A program made the translations under genes and the position numbers. From Hirundichthys speculiger (lineage: Eukaryota > Chordata > Actinopteri > Beloniformes > Exocoetidae), in the NCBI GenBank assembly GCA_018398805.1, contig JAGFBZ010001279.1, positions 248,001-312,000 of the forward strand: a DNA stretch of 64,000 nucleotides. Reading direction: 5' to 3'. Shown one piece after another: positions 9,991 through 20,880 of the stretch (positions are counted from its first letter, which is position 1; each line of letters begins with the position of its first letter). Below the pieces are notes generated by a model, which searched no databases, had not been told where the DNA came from, and saw only the letters and a program-made list of their open reading frames with translations.

Positions 9991-11159
9991 ATACATGGTC
10001 CTCACAAAAATATACAAAAAATACTCACACTCAACTCTAAAATCCTGAATCTGGTGTTGCAAAAAAACAAAAAAAAAAAAAACAAAAAGCAATCAATAAC
10101 TGCAGACTGTGAAGTTGAACTATTACCTTTATAATTTTAATCCGAGCCTAAAGCTTTTCACAGTCTGATCCAATAGCCTTTCTGCATTTTAATACAACAA
10201 TGTTTTAATACAATTTATGGCCAAGTTGTAGCTCAGAATAGACAAAACAAATCTAAGGATTGTAAAGAAATGTGGTTAGGGTTAGGGTTAGGGTTAGATG
10301 TGGACTCAACATGTCTGATTTTTATAGATGGCAATATTGCTGTTGTCTAAACAACAGTAATAAAACAGAACTGACGAAAGAAACGGCAACGCTTAAAGAC
10401 AGAACTGGGTAAACCTGATTTTCTGACATGAAAAAATACTTTCAGTTGGGTGAAATAAAACCAAACATTCTAGCCGTTCTTCTGTATGAGGTGACCTCAC
10501 TGCTAGTTTAGTCTTAAGCAATGTTTTATTATATTTAAAAGCAATTACAGATATCAGATAAATATCATTTAAAAGAAGAGCTCTGGAAGTCCCTCTGAAA
10601 TGCAGTGGATTTGTGGGAAACATGAGTGAAGCACTAGTACATCCATTTAGTAGCTTAATTTCAAGTAATTTCTTACATTTTGTCATTTTAATCTGCCAAA
10701 GTTTCTTTGCTGAACTTCACCAGAAATCTGTGTTTAAGAGCTTACTTTGGAAGATGTTGCTCTTCCTGAGCATGACCCTGAAATCTGCATTTGTTTTGAC
10801 AGTTTCGTGAATATGAAATTTAATTTGTTCAAAATGAAAAAAATGTTTACATGGAACGAGGACAAGAAAAACTAAAACTGGGTGTGGAGAACCAGGAGAA
10901 GTCGAACATGATTTCAGTTCAGGGAGGTAAAGTGGAGGTGATGGACGACTGTAAATAGAACTGACTCAAACTGTCCACCACAACAGGCTTCCATAACGGA
11001 TCTCTGAAATGTTTGCATTTTCCTCATTTTAATTTTCCCATGGAAAATAATAAAGTATCATGCTATTCAAGGCAGACCATGAGGAAAATGCTTTCCATAT
11101 CAAACTGTTTTTGATCTGTGTAGAGTTGCCTCGCATTGCTCGAATTCAGCACACCCCTA
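9991..11159. other. Unassigned sequence with a short telomere-like array
   Basis: No coding region was recognised. Apart from the TTAGGG-type array at 10274-10297 nothing stands out. Confidence 0.4.
10274..10297 (+). repeat. Interstitial telomere-like repeat, (GGTTAG)4
   Basis: Four exact tandem GGTTAG units, the vertebrate telomere hexamer. Too short to argue for a chromosome fusion; more likely repair-associated or chance. Confidence 0.85.

Positions 11160-11160
<1 letters not shown>

Positions 11161-11200
<40 letters not shown>
11161..11200. repeat. (CA)20 microsatellite
   Basis: Twenty uninterrupted CA units. Confidence 0.95.
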
Positions 11201-11202
<2 letters not shown>

Positions 11203-13285
11203 CGCACCACCATCTACCACTCTAACACTTCTCTCACTGTTTCCCCAGGGCTATACATTACACAGAATAATGTTATAATGTTTGATCCCTCTCCTCCTCC
11301 CCACGTACCTAACCCTGTATCTCACCTGTGTGTTTTCTGTGAGTCAACAGAGAAGCCGCTGCCTCAGTGGCTGGATGCTGCAGGTTCCGGACGTTCTGTG
11401 GATGCAGCGCTCGGAGGAGGCGGAGGAGTCGAGGGGATAAAGCATCTCCCTGGAAATGAGGCATCATCCACCTTTGTGTGTCTGCTCTGCCTTCTCTCCC
11501 CCAGCTGCTTTTACACCTACGTCGTCCTCCACCTGCACATGTCCCGGTCCTGTTGCTCTCTCCATCTCCATCCTCCTACCTCTCCATCCTCCTCCCTCCG
11601 CTCCGCTGCACACTGAAGGCTGAAAAAAAAAAAGATGAAATGGATGCTTCTTCTAGATGCGGTGCTTGTTTAAAGGAGCAAAGCTACAAAGGGTTGGAGT
11701 TTAAATCTACTTTCGATTTTTAGATTGCATAACGTTACGTAACTGTATCTGTAAATGTGCAAACATTTTGGAGGTGCAGGACTTTGTGCTTTCTGTGGAA
11801 CAACTTGAAATTTCCGCTCCCCAGACATTTCACAAATAAAACTGTCAGTGAGCACAGCGTGTGGCGGGTTGAAGATCCTGACCGCTTTGAAGACAATACA
11901 TTAACCCAAACTTGAGGGTAAAACACACGATGACGCACACTGGGATGTTTAGATGAGCCTGGGGATGATGTATGTATTGTGTAGTTTCACCGACAAAGAA
12001 AAGGAATGACCGCAGTGGGATCACAATGGTCTGATTTATTTTGTGTCTGTTTTTGTCTCGTGAAAGCTTACTCGAAGAGAAAAAAATAAGCGCAAGGAAG
12101 AGGCATCTGCTTTCCACACCTCTCTCATTCTTTATCTTTTTTGTCTGTTTCCCTTTTCTCCTTATATTTGTTTATGTCACATGCACACAACACCGTCCTT
12201 CGTCAGCCACACCCAGTATTTTTGTCAAGTAATTTTCAGACCGTTTACCACAATCAGAGCCTGATTGTTGGAGAACCCCCTGTTGCACCGTGAATATCAG
12301 CTGATCAACTCACCACAAGAGTTCAATGCCACCCCTCTTCGAAGCAGATCATAATGAAAATTGTAGGTTTTAGAGCCAGAAAGAAGGAAAGAAAAGCAGG
12401 GAATAAAGTGAAGAGCACTGTTTGGTTTCTAAGCAACAGTTAACGCTGGGTGCAGCGAAAGCTGCAGGGTGGGTTCCTGAGTTCCCATGATTCTGCCTTC
12501 GTCTCCACATTCTCCTGAGGAATTTGACCCGCCTAACCTCCCTGAATATGTCTGGATTTACCCTCCCCTCTGACACACAATCACAACGCACTGTAATCGA
12601 AAACCGTTACAAAAGCAAATCTCACTCCCTCTTTTATCACCTCCTCACTGCAGAGGCGGTTTACGGGCACCGTAACAGACATGCAGGTTGTTCTTAATGA
12701 ATATTTGATTAAATCACACGCATGCAGCGTTTCCTATTGCCACGAATTGCTACGTCTGAAAACTGTGTAATTTTCTGGATCCATTTGCAGTCAAGCTAAG
12801 GACCTTGACACACATGCACTGACTCACACAAACACACCCAACATTGTTATTGCAGTGTCAGCCCATCAGTGGAGACGTGAAAATGTCTGCTTCGCCGAAA
12901 CTCACCGCAGAGAGAGGACATGGCTGAGCAGAAATGGAAAAAAAAGTAATTAAGAGAAGAGACATGGATGATATGAGAATAACTATAATTAAAGAACAAA
13001 AAAAATGAAACTTGGATTAATAAAATATATAATTTTAAGGTTTTTTTTCACATCCAAAAGGTGGAAATGATAATCAAGTATTCCTGTAACCAACAGGAAA
13101 ATAAATAAATAAATTAAAAAAATATAACATAGGATAAGATGTACAAATGTACTCAATTAACTGATGATAAGCAAGTGTGACCATCTCCATATAAACAGAG
13201 GTTTTGGCAGTTTGCTGTTCAGAAGAGCTTTCACATGTGTGATAATACAATTCCAATGACAGAAAACATCAGTATCAATCTGAGA
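11201..13285. other. Unassigned sequence, GC-richer at 11340-11620
   Basis: No gene recognised. The 11340-11620 part is GC-richer and has several CpGs, but the open frames across it lack any recognisable domain. A promoter or an untranslated exon cannot be excluded. The remainder is ordinary AT-rich sequence. Confidence 0.4.
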
Positions 13286-13874
13286 CCATCAACTGTTTCA
13301 GATCATCAGTGCATAGTTCGACAAAGATTTCTCACCATCCCAGCAAGCTCATCCCAAGGTCATACCATGCACTGACAAGTTGTCAAAAAAAGAAAATAAA
13401 TAATAATGATGAAGTAAAATAGAAAAAAATCATTATAATCTCAGATTCTAAAGGCTTCAGTTTTCCTTTTTGCAAGTAAATAACTGAGGCACCTTGCTAT
13501 CAATGAGTCAACCGTGAGCTCATATTTACTTTGGTGAAATAGAGAGACGGGAGGCTGTTGCTAAGGACGATGCATGGTCAATAGCAGGACTGCTGGTGCG
13601 ATCCCAGCTCAAGATGCTGAACCCCACATTGTCACTGATGTGTTCCTGATTTGGAAGTTGTTCTGAAAAAAAAAAAAAAAGCACAAGCTAAATCAGTGTA
13701 ATGGGGTTTAGGGTAAAATTTTAATCCATCTCTCTGACATCCAAAGTTTGTCCAAACTGGGTCAGGAGCCAGAATTTCAAGCACACCAGCCATTCTACAG
13801 CACAACGTCTGAAAATGGAAAGAACTGGCATGTTGCAAAGGCCCAGTCAAAGTCAGTGAATTGAAACAAAATAC

Positions 13875-14288
13875 GGGAAACCAGAGTGCTGCGAAAATGG
13901 TATCCACGAGGTGACAGCACTGGTCGAAACCAGTCATTACCACTGCCTTTGAGGCTTTTCCTGCCATGTAAACCTTTGGTTTTTAAAGCATCTTTGTAAA
14001 CTCCCACTGACTTAGGAAGTGCCAGTTTAGCACGGGGGTAAGGACAAAATGGGAAAGAATATTGACAAACTGAACCTCATGTGAAATTCCAGGCTATGTT
14101 CCCATCGTTCCCATCGTTTGAGCTAGGAACAAATCAACTCTGACTGCAAGGACGAGTGGTGATCCTGTCTACTTCTACCAGAACAACTGGAGGAGGCCAT
14201 AGGAGTAGGAAGACGTGTGTCTACAAAGCCCCGGATGAGCGTGAGTTCTGCCCTTTTACATGTTGCATTCCTCAGTAGCTGGGTTGCC
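13875..14288 (+). repeat. Dispersed repeat X, copy A
   Basis: Homologous along its length to 62530-62914 (same strand) and in part to 43032-43330 (opposite strand). Shared strings with copy B include AAACTCCCACTGACT, TGAAATTCCAGGCTATG and GACGAGTGGTGATC. The ends resemble imperfect inverted repeats (GGGAAACC at the left, GGCAACCC in the complement of the right end). It interrupts a Tc1 copy, which fits a mobile element. It is not a repeat I can name. Confidence 0.7.
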
Positions 14289-14416
14289 ACTATTGTAAAG
14301 AAGAGTGGACGTAAAATCCTCTTCAAAGATCTGTTGCTAGAGATGCCTCTACAAACTGATGAATTATGGGGTGTACTTGGTTTTCCCACACAGCTCTGGC
14401 ATGTCTCGTACTAGAT

Positions 14417-15176
14417 CACGTGTCAAACACAAGGCCTGCGGGCCAAATGTGGCCCGCCACATCATTTTATGTGGCCCCTCGAGAGCTTGTGCATTATTGG
14501 CTTAAATTTTCAACCAAAATTTTAAGACTTAAAATAAGCTTATGGCGCTTTAAAGCGTACATTGACAATAAACGACATCTCCCATAATGCGTTTCGTCGT
14601 TACCCACAAGATAACAGTATATAACTATGAGCAAGACATCAAGATGATTTTCAGAACTGATGAACTTAAGAAAAACCTCTACAAACTAACCCCAACATGT
14701 CCAAGAAAAGAACATTTGATGCACAAGGAAGGCAGTTTCATGAACGATGAGGAAACGAAGTTTGTACCTCAAGCTGAAGAAACAGTAGGCCTGTCTTTTG
14801 TGTTATGAGGCGGTGTCAGTCATGAAAGAGCATAGTTTATGTTGGCATTTTGACAGCAAATGCAGAGCTAAGTATGCTAAATTTAGCCTGCAAGAAAAAC
14901 AAAGAATCGCTTCCGCTTCTAACCATTACCTGTGCGAGAGCAGGTTTACAACCACAAACCCTGAGTTTAATATAATAATTGCTATAATAATAATTATAAT
15001 AATTGTTAAATATTTGACACTTGAATACATAATACAGAAACCATTATTTAACAAGGTGTAGTTTAATTTTTTTTAATTTATATTGCATTTTGTTACATTC
15101 ATGCTGTCAATCTGGCCCTTCGAGGGCCACCATGATGCTGATGTGGCCTTCAGTGAAAATGAGTCTGACACCCCTG
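14417..15176 (+). mobile_element. hAT (Charlie-like) element with internal deletion
   Basis: The left end has GTGTCAAACACAAGGC and the complement of the right end has CAGGGGTGTCAGACTC, which form the terminal inverted repeat of hAT/Charlie-type elements. Adjacent 8-bp direct repeats TACTAGAT (14409-14416) and TGCTTGAT (15177-15184) agree at 6 of 8 positions. The sequence either side joins into the 3' end of a Tc1 element, which confirms the borders. At 760 bp it is far shorter than a complete hAT and retains only an N-terminal zinc finger and a trace of the C-terminus. Confidence 0.75.
14690..14930 (+). pseudogene. hAT transposase N-terminal remnant (BED-like finger)
   Basis: One frame keeps KLTPTCPRKEHLMHKEGSF..DEETKFVPQAEE. 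After a frameshift near 14790 the next frame gives CLLCYEAVSVMKEHSLCWHF then KYAKFSLQEKQR. This CxxC...H arrangement with a following KYAKFSLQ block is typical of the BED-type zinc finger at the start of Charlie-like hAT transposases. The last zinc ligand appears changed from His to Cys. The catalytic and dimerisation domains are missing, apart from a possible YLCESRF trace at about 14930. Confidence 0.65.
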
Positions 15177-15370
15177 TGCTTGATAAATAATGACACGGTG
15201 TAATATGTCGGTGTTCATTGTAAATAATTTTAAGACCTAGTAAGGAGCAGATTATTTTTTCTATACATTTTCTCTTTCACATGATGGCATGCTCACATGC
15301 ACTTTGTACTATGGTGAACTAATAATTCACATCTCAATTACATGCTGGTTTAGATTGCTACACCTAACCT

Positions 15371-15810
15371 TTACTTTGGCTGGTGAATAATCGCCTTCAG
15401 TGAGTATGAGCTGATGATACAGTCCATGAATCCACTTGGGCATCTCTGGGGGATAATCTCAGATTCTGGCTGAGAAGGGGACATCTGAGAGAATAACAAA
15501 TACAGCTGATTATTGGAGTGATACAAGGAGGAATGTCTGTGGAGGAAGTGATGGAAGTGATGTATTTTGCAAGGTGAAGGGGCCCCAGTGCTGAACCTTG
15601 CGGCACCTTTGGAGAGGAGATAGGATGTTTGAATGGGAAATGTCCTTCCATCACACATAGGAAGAATACCCAGTGAGGAAAGATGCAAATGTAGAGCATT
15701 TGAGATGTTAATTTCAGAGAGCACAGAAGAAAGGATCCCAGACAGGTTGTCTTTACTGTGCTACAGAGTAATAAAAGCAACCAGTCAGGGGCAGCTAGCT
15801 CCATGGTTAA
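15371..15810 (-). pseudogene. Reverse-transcriptase fragment of an L2-like LINE, minus strand
   Basis: Minus-strand frames give VPQGSALGPLHLAKY, the conserved block before the catalytic YADD of non-LTR reverse transcriptases. A second frame gives NNQLYLLFSQMSPSQPE, the block that normally follows YADD. The YADD itself is lost and at least one frameshift separates the blocks. It lies head to head with a plus-strand L2 piece that begins around 15780. Confidence 0.6.
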
Positions 15811-17025
15811 ATTCGGAGATGAAAACTTTAAAGTATAGCCTTAGAAGGGACAACTTCATGAGTTTCTTTTATTAAGGTGTTTCTATGTGATAGAAGACAT
15901 TGTAGAAGTTTTATCTTTCTCACTCCTGCCTCGGCGGTGCCATCGAGTGGAGTGGCTTTAAAGTTAGTCTGTGTTTGTTTCTGGACCACTTCTGTGCTGT
16001 TTAACTCCCTGAAGTCTTGAAGACTATTGACTTTTCCCTTAAATGATATTTACATATTGGGTCTAATCAATATATTTTTTATCATCAGACTAATGTGCTT
16101 ACAGCTTTTAAGGTTGCCGTTGTTAAACCTCCTCTTGATCCAAGAGGGTTAGCTAATTATAGACCTATATCTAATCTCCCTTATTGTAGAGTTCTCAAGA
16201 AACCTGTTGCAGATCAACTAATTGAGCATCTGCACAGAAATGATCTGTTTGAAGAGTTTTAGTCAAGATTTAGATCACATCCCAAAATGGCTCTAAGCCC
16301 TCCTGCTGATCCAAAGTGCTGCAGTGAGTTCTGATAAGGATTAGCAGGAGAGATAATATTTCTCCAAGTTATTTTAATTGGCTTTCTGTGAAATCCTGGA
16401 AAGAATTTAAAGTTTTTATAACATACAAAAGCCCTAGAGAACCTGTAAGGACTGCTCCATTGAATCTTGAGTACTTCAGTTTCAGACTGCAGGTTTACTT
16501 GTGGTTCCCAGTTACCAAAAGTCAAATGGGAGGCGGAGCCTTCAGTTAGAAGACTCCTCTCTTCTAGAACCACGAGAAGATGAAGATGTCTTAAAACTTT
16601 CCATTTCTGGTGAGCCCTGAGCCATCACAGCATTCATGCTGCTTTCGGCCATACAACCCAGCAGCCTCCCATGATGCACTGGGCACTTTCTTCACTCTGC
16701 TTGCATGTACATAATGTTAGCACTGTCATTAATTTTGTGTTTATCTTTTTTGTCTCATAGTAAATATCCTAGGATTTACCCCATGAGGTTTTTCAACATT
16801 TTCTTTCCCCCTGTCCTTTCAACCCCAAGACAGATGGCCATCCTTCATGAGACTGGTTCTACTGGAAGCGCCTTCTGTTTAATGGGGAGCTTTCCATTTG
16901 CACTGTCTGGATGGGGGAAGTGAATTAGGTTTCTGAGTTAGGCAGATTTTTTTTAATTTTTTTAATGAACTGGCTTTGCATAAATATGAATTGGATTGAA
17001 GTTGAATGAATTGTATTGGCAGACC
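15780..17025 (+). mobile_element. L2/Maui-like LINE, internally deleted
   Basis: At about 16090-16260 the plus strand encodes FKVAVVKPLLDPRGLANYRP then ISNLPYCRVLKK and a stop, the start of the reverse-transcriptase domain of L2-clade elements. The palm domain with YADD is missing. From 16300 the frame resembles the protein end (for example RTAPLNLEYFSFRLQ). The last part, near 17000, ends in TTGAA-type units, as is usual for this family. A small piece near 15790 (APWLNSEMK) resembles the linker upstream of the polymerase. Dead copy. Confidence 0.6.
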
Positions 17026-17219
17026 TGGATTTAGTTGTAATGTAATGGGATTATATTTAGTCAGTTTGAAATGTACTGTGTCCAACTTGAAGTTCTACCG
17101 AATCTGTTTATTTCCTCTGCAAACTGACTTGAGGTGATTCTTGTTGTTTTGCCGTACAAATAATCTACTGAAATGTGACTTGAAAGAGTGCTGTTTCAAA
17201 ATCATTACAACTGTGGTTC

Positions 17220-17680
17220 AAGGCCTGCCAAAATCGGGCGCTTGAAGCCTGGTTTGATAAAACTGCATTTCTCCCAAGGTTGCAGATGGTTCTGCAAAAT
17301 TTGGCATGAACAGCACAAAAAAACGATGAACTCAAACTGCCTCATGTCAACAGTCCAGACTGCTGCTGATAGTGTAATCGTGTGAAGAATGCTTTCTTGG
17401 CACGCTTTGGACTCCTTAACATCAACAGTCACGGTTTGAATGCCACAGCCTGTCTGGGTGTTGTTGGTGACCACATAAATCTCTATGTGTCCACAGTTTC
17501 CAATCTTTGAATACTTCAAGGAGATAATGAAATGGTTTGGTGTACATGACAACAAGAGCTTTAAGTGGACTCCGGTAGATCCAGGACACCGTGATATGAT
17601 ACATGGAGCTGAAGCGCCAGCAGCTTGGAGAATCCACGAAACTGTAAACTGAGGGTAAAAAGGTAACACTGAATACCCCA
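17220..17680 (+). mobile_element. Tc1-like transposon remnant, plus strand
   Basis: Collinear similarity to another Tc1 lineage: GTCAACAGTCCAGACTGC, then TTCTTGGCACGCTTTGGACT, then GTGACCACATAAATCTCTAT, ending with a DNKSFKWTPV-like stretch just before the third catalytic residue. A 218-codon open frame on the minus strand over the same place (17205-17861) is the longest single frame after the LINE. It is an antisense shadow with no family motif. Confidence 0.55.
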
Positions 17681-18281
17681 AACTCTCATATAACCTGCTT
17701 TCTGAGCATGTATCCATGAGTGTGCCAAAGAAAGGAAAGGAAAGAAAGGAGAAAAAAAAGGATATTTGTGTTTCTGTGCAGCCCTGCAATGGGATGAAGC
17801 ACAGAGGTATACAGGGTCTGATCAGGCAGAAGGCTATCTGAGCGTACGGCACACACTCCATCTGGACACACAGTCACTGTGGAAAAAGAGTGTGAACGAT
17901 GAAGAAGACGACAAACAGGGAGACAGCGAGAGAGAAGGTGAGACTGCGATCGGATTCTTAAAGATTAACCTGTAAAATGTCCTCTTATACATAAATGCTC
18001 CTGATTTGTCCAGTGTTTTTCATTTCATCAGTGGCAGTTCTAGTCTGTATGGTTTTTACCATTAATTATTAGATTTGTTGTTCAAGTTGTCAGCCAATTA
18101 CTACACCTGATTTTAATCAAAAGAAAGGACGCTATTTCAAGTAGAACAGGTTTATATGTATTTTGCATGGCTGTTCCTTGCTTAATTTGATGACCATTAT
18201 ACGTCCTTTGGCAGTTCAGAGATCAGTAGGTTCAGCATCTTCCCAGAAGCGAATGTGAAACATGGCTTTTAGTTGTGTAAT

Positions 18282-18315
<34 letters not shown>

Positions 18316-18699
18316 TCTTTGTTATTTGGAAATACAAAATTCAGATGCAGGAAATTTAAATAGACAGATAAGAAATCAACAGTTAGTCTTGGTATTATTG
18401 TGAAAGCTGATAACGAGCAGGAGCACCTTCTATTTTCACTGTAATGATCATTTGATTGTAAAATTTTGTGCTAAACAGGCACCTTTAGAATTTAACACGG
18501 AAGCACAAGCAGAAGGTCATGGATTTTCCTACTTCGTTTATGGTACATGCAAGCAATAAATCAATGTCATGAGTTTAAACAGTCCTGTGAAGAAAAAAAA
18601 ACTCAGATTTTGCTTTTATTTATCTCTGGAGAAGAAATTGATGTAATCAAAGGTAAACAACAAAAATTAGCCTTGTTTTAGTCATGAAACAAAAGGTTA
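17681..18699. other. Unassigned sequence with a 29-nt poly-T
   Basis: No gene was recognised. Homopolymer T at 18284-18312. A purine-rich GAAAGGAAAG run lies at 17730-17762. Confidence 0.4.
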
Positions 18700-19310
18700 C
18701 AAAAATGCATATTTGAACCATTCCAGGACTCTCCATTTGTTAGTTTTCAGGTCAGGTCCTGCTGCAGCAAAATGTTCCCAAACCATTACACTTCCACCTC
18801 CATGCTTCACAGTTGGTATGATGGCCTGTTCCTGTAATGCTGTGTTTGGTTTATGTTCCACTTTAGACTCATCTATTCAAATAATATTAATCCAGAAGTC
18901 CTGCTCTTCCCTGGCAGACTTCAGCCTGGTCTTCATGTTTTTTCCTGGAGAGAAAAGGTTTCTTCCCTGTACACCTACCATGAAAGTTAAACTTGTGTCA
19001 TCTCTTTCTGATTGTAGAGGCATGCACGTTCACATCAACAGTAGCAAGATCCTGCTGTAGGTCCTGTGATGACATTTCAGGATTTTAGGATACTATTTTT
19101 AGCACCTTGCAGTCTGCTCTCAGGGTGAACTTGCTTTGGTGGCCGAACCTGGGCATGTTGGCAGTTGTTGTGAATTTCCTCCACTTGCAGACTACTTTTT
19201 TGGCCTGTGGAATGGCTGGTTTCAGATTCTTCTTTCTGAAGACTGTAGCTCTTTCAATCTCACCGTGGTGTTCACTCTCACCTCAACAGTCAGGAGCACA
19301 CCAAAACTAA
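18700..19310 (-). mobile_element. Tc1-like transposon remnant, minus strand
   Basis: The complement of 18770-18812 translates as VKHGGGSVMVWEHFAAAGPD, a clear Tc1-like DDE transposase block. Toward the 5' side on the minus strand (19000-19310) there are further family-like stretches in broken frames, covering the paired-like DNA-binding region. Terminal repeats were not identified. Confidence 0.65.
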
Positions 19311-19707
19311 ATATATGAGGTTTAAAATTGGCAAGCCTCCTTCAAAATGCAAATTTAAAAAAAGATGCCGTTCTGATCACGTGCACCTGATGTGGTACAC
19401 CTGTATGTGATTTTAACCATTTTATGTGGGAATACATTTGGCAAAATCCTAATTTAACCCTCAGAAACTGCTTTTTTCTCTTTAAATTACATTTTACAAA
19501 AAGTTTTCTAGTGTTTTCTTTAGATTTCATCATTATATTTATGTACTGCCCGGCCAAAAAAAAGTTGCCACCTGGATTTACCTAAGCAAACAGGTACAAG
19601 CCTCCTATTGGATAATTTACTGCATAAACGATCATTTTTCAGCTGGCAACAAGTTACTTAACCCCAACTGGTGCATTGAGTTGCTTCTCATTTCCTAAAC
19701 AACCATG

Positions 19708-20345
19708 TCAAAGACACATCCGTGGTCATGGAAAAGCTGTTAGTCTGTTTGAGAAGGGTCAAATCATTGGCTGCATCAAGCAGAGAAAACATCTAAGGAG
19801 ATTGCAGAAACTACCAAAATTGGGTTAAGAACTGTCCAACACATTATTAAAAACTGGAAGGATAGTGGGGACCCATCGTCTTCAAGGAGAAAATGTGGCA
19901 GAAAATAATCCTCAATGATCATGATTGGCGATAACTTAAATGTTTGGTGAGATGAAATTGAAGAAAAACAACAGTAGAACTCAGGGCTGTTTAATAGTGA
20001 AAGTAAGAACATTTCCACACGCACAATGTGAAGGGAACTCAAGGGATTGGGACTGAACAGCTGTGTAGGCTTAAGAAAACCACTAACCAGTGAGGCTAAC
20101 TGGAAAAAAAGGCTTCAGTTTTCTAGGGAGCATAAAGATTGGACTCTGGATCAGTGGAAGAAGGTCATGTGGTCTGATGAGTCCAGATTGACCCTGTTCC
20201 AGAGTGATGGGAGCATCAGGGTAAGAAGAGAGGCAGATGAAGTGATGCTCCCATCATGCCTAGTGTCTACTGTACCAGCCTGTGGGGGCAGTGTTCTGAT
20301 CTGGGGTTGCTGCAGTTGGTCAGGTCCAGGTTCAGCAACAGTATG
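19708..20345 (+). pseudogene. Tc1-like transposase, N-terminal two thirds
   Basis: Starts at an ATG with MSK, then in shifted frames gives KTSKEIAETTKIGLRTVQHI, a helix-turn-helix segment of the DNA-binding domain. From 20047 an open frame has ANWKKRLQFSREHKDWTLDQ, MWSDESRLTLF (first catalytic Asp) and a CGGSVLIWGC block, ending at a stop near 20344. The gene is then cut by the LINE insertion and resumes at about 22985. Confidence 0.75.
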
Positions 20346-20880
20346 AGCTCAAAGAATGAGGTCAGCTGACTACCTGAATATAAGGCAAGGCAAGTTTATT
20401 TGTAGAGCACAATTCATACACAAGGCAATTCAAAGTGCTTTACGGATGCATAAAATCACAAGAAGGCAAATAGAATAATTCCATACAAGCACAAAAATAA
20501 TCATTAATAAATTAAATTAAAAATTAATTTAAAAGAAAAATAAATTAAATTAAAAATGAAGAGCGCAGATAAAATCCTTTCAATTGTCATATACACATCT
20601 AAACAGAACTGTTTTCAGCCTGGATTTGAACACAGCATTTCAGTTCTGTCTCACATCTTCTGGAAGACTAGTCCAGATTTTAGGAACATAAAACTGAAAT
20701 GCAGCTTCATCTTGTTTAGTCCTGACTCTGGACACCAGCAGGGGACCACTACCTGAGGTTCTCAGAGTCCGGGTTGGTTTATATGGCTCTAACATGTCAG
20801 AGATGGACTTTGGGGCCATGAAGAGACTTGAACACAAGTAGAGCTGTTTTAAAGTCTGTTCTCTGAGTGACAGGAAGCCA

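Larger units (their letters stand above)
13290..15265 (+). mobile_element. Tc1-like transposon with two insertions
   Basis: Pieces collinear with one Tc1 family (the same family as 23950-25150) are spread across this span. Near 13337 the text CCCAGCAAGCTCATCCCAAG matches the DNA-binding part. At 13740-13850 the piece includes TGCAAAGGCCCAGTCAAAGT, just before the third catalytic acidic residue. At 14290-14416 TGTAAAGAAGAGTGGACG marks the C-terminus, and 15185-15265 is the 3' untranslated end. Between them lie repeat X (13875-14288) and a hAT element (14417-15176). The 13385-13700 stretch also looks foreign, with a SINE-like string near 13610. The transposase is destroyed. Confidence 0.6.

Noticed and set aside
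10274..10297. Telomere-like array as evidence of a chromosome end or fusion
   Set aside because: Only four units and no degenerate flanking array.
11060..11616. Overlapping frames around the CA microsatellite, up to 138 codons
   Set aside because: Composition follows CA/CT-rich DNA (Thr-His and Ser-Pro runs) and no domain is visible.
17205..17861. 218-codon open frame on the minus strand
   Set aside because: It lies antisense over a plus-strand Tc1 remnant, has no domain or family motif, and its start has no support. Treated as a chance frame.
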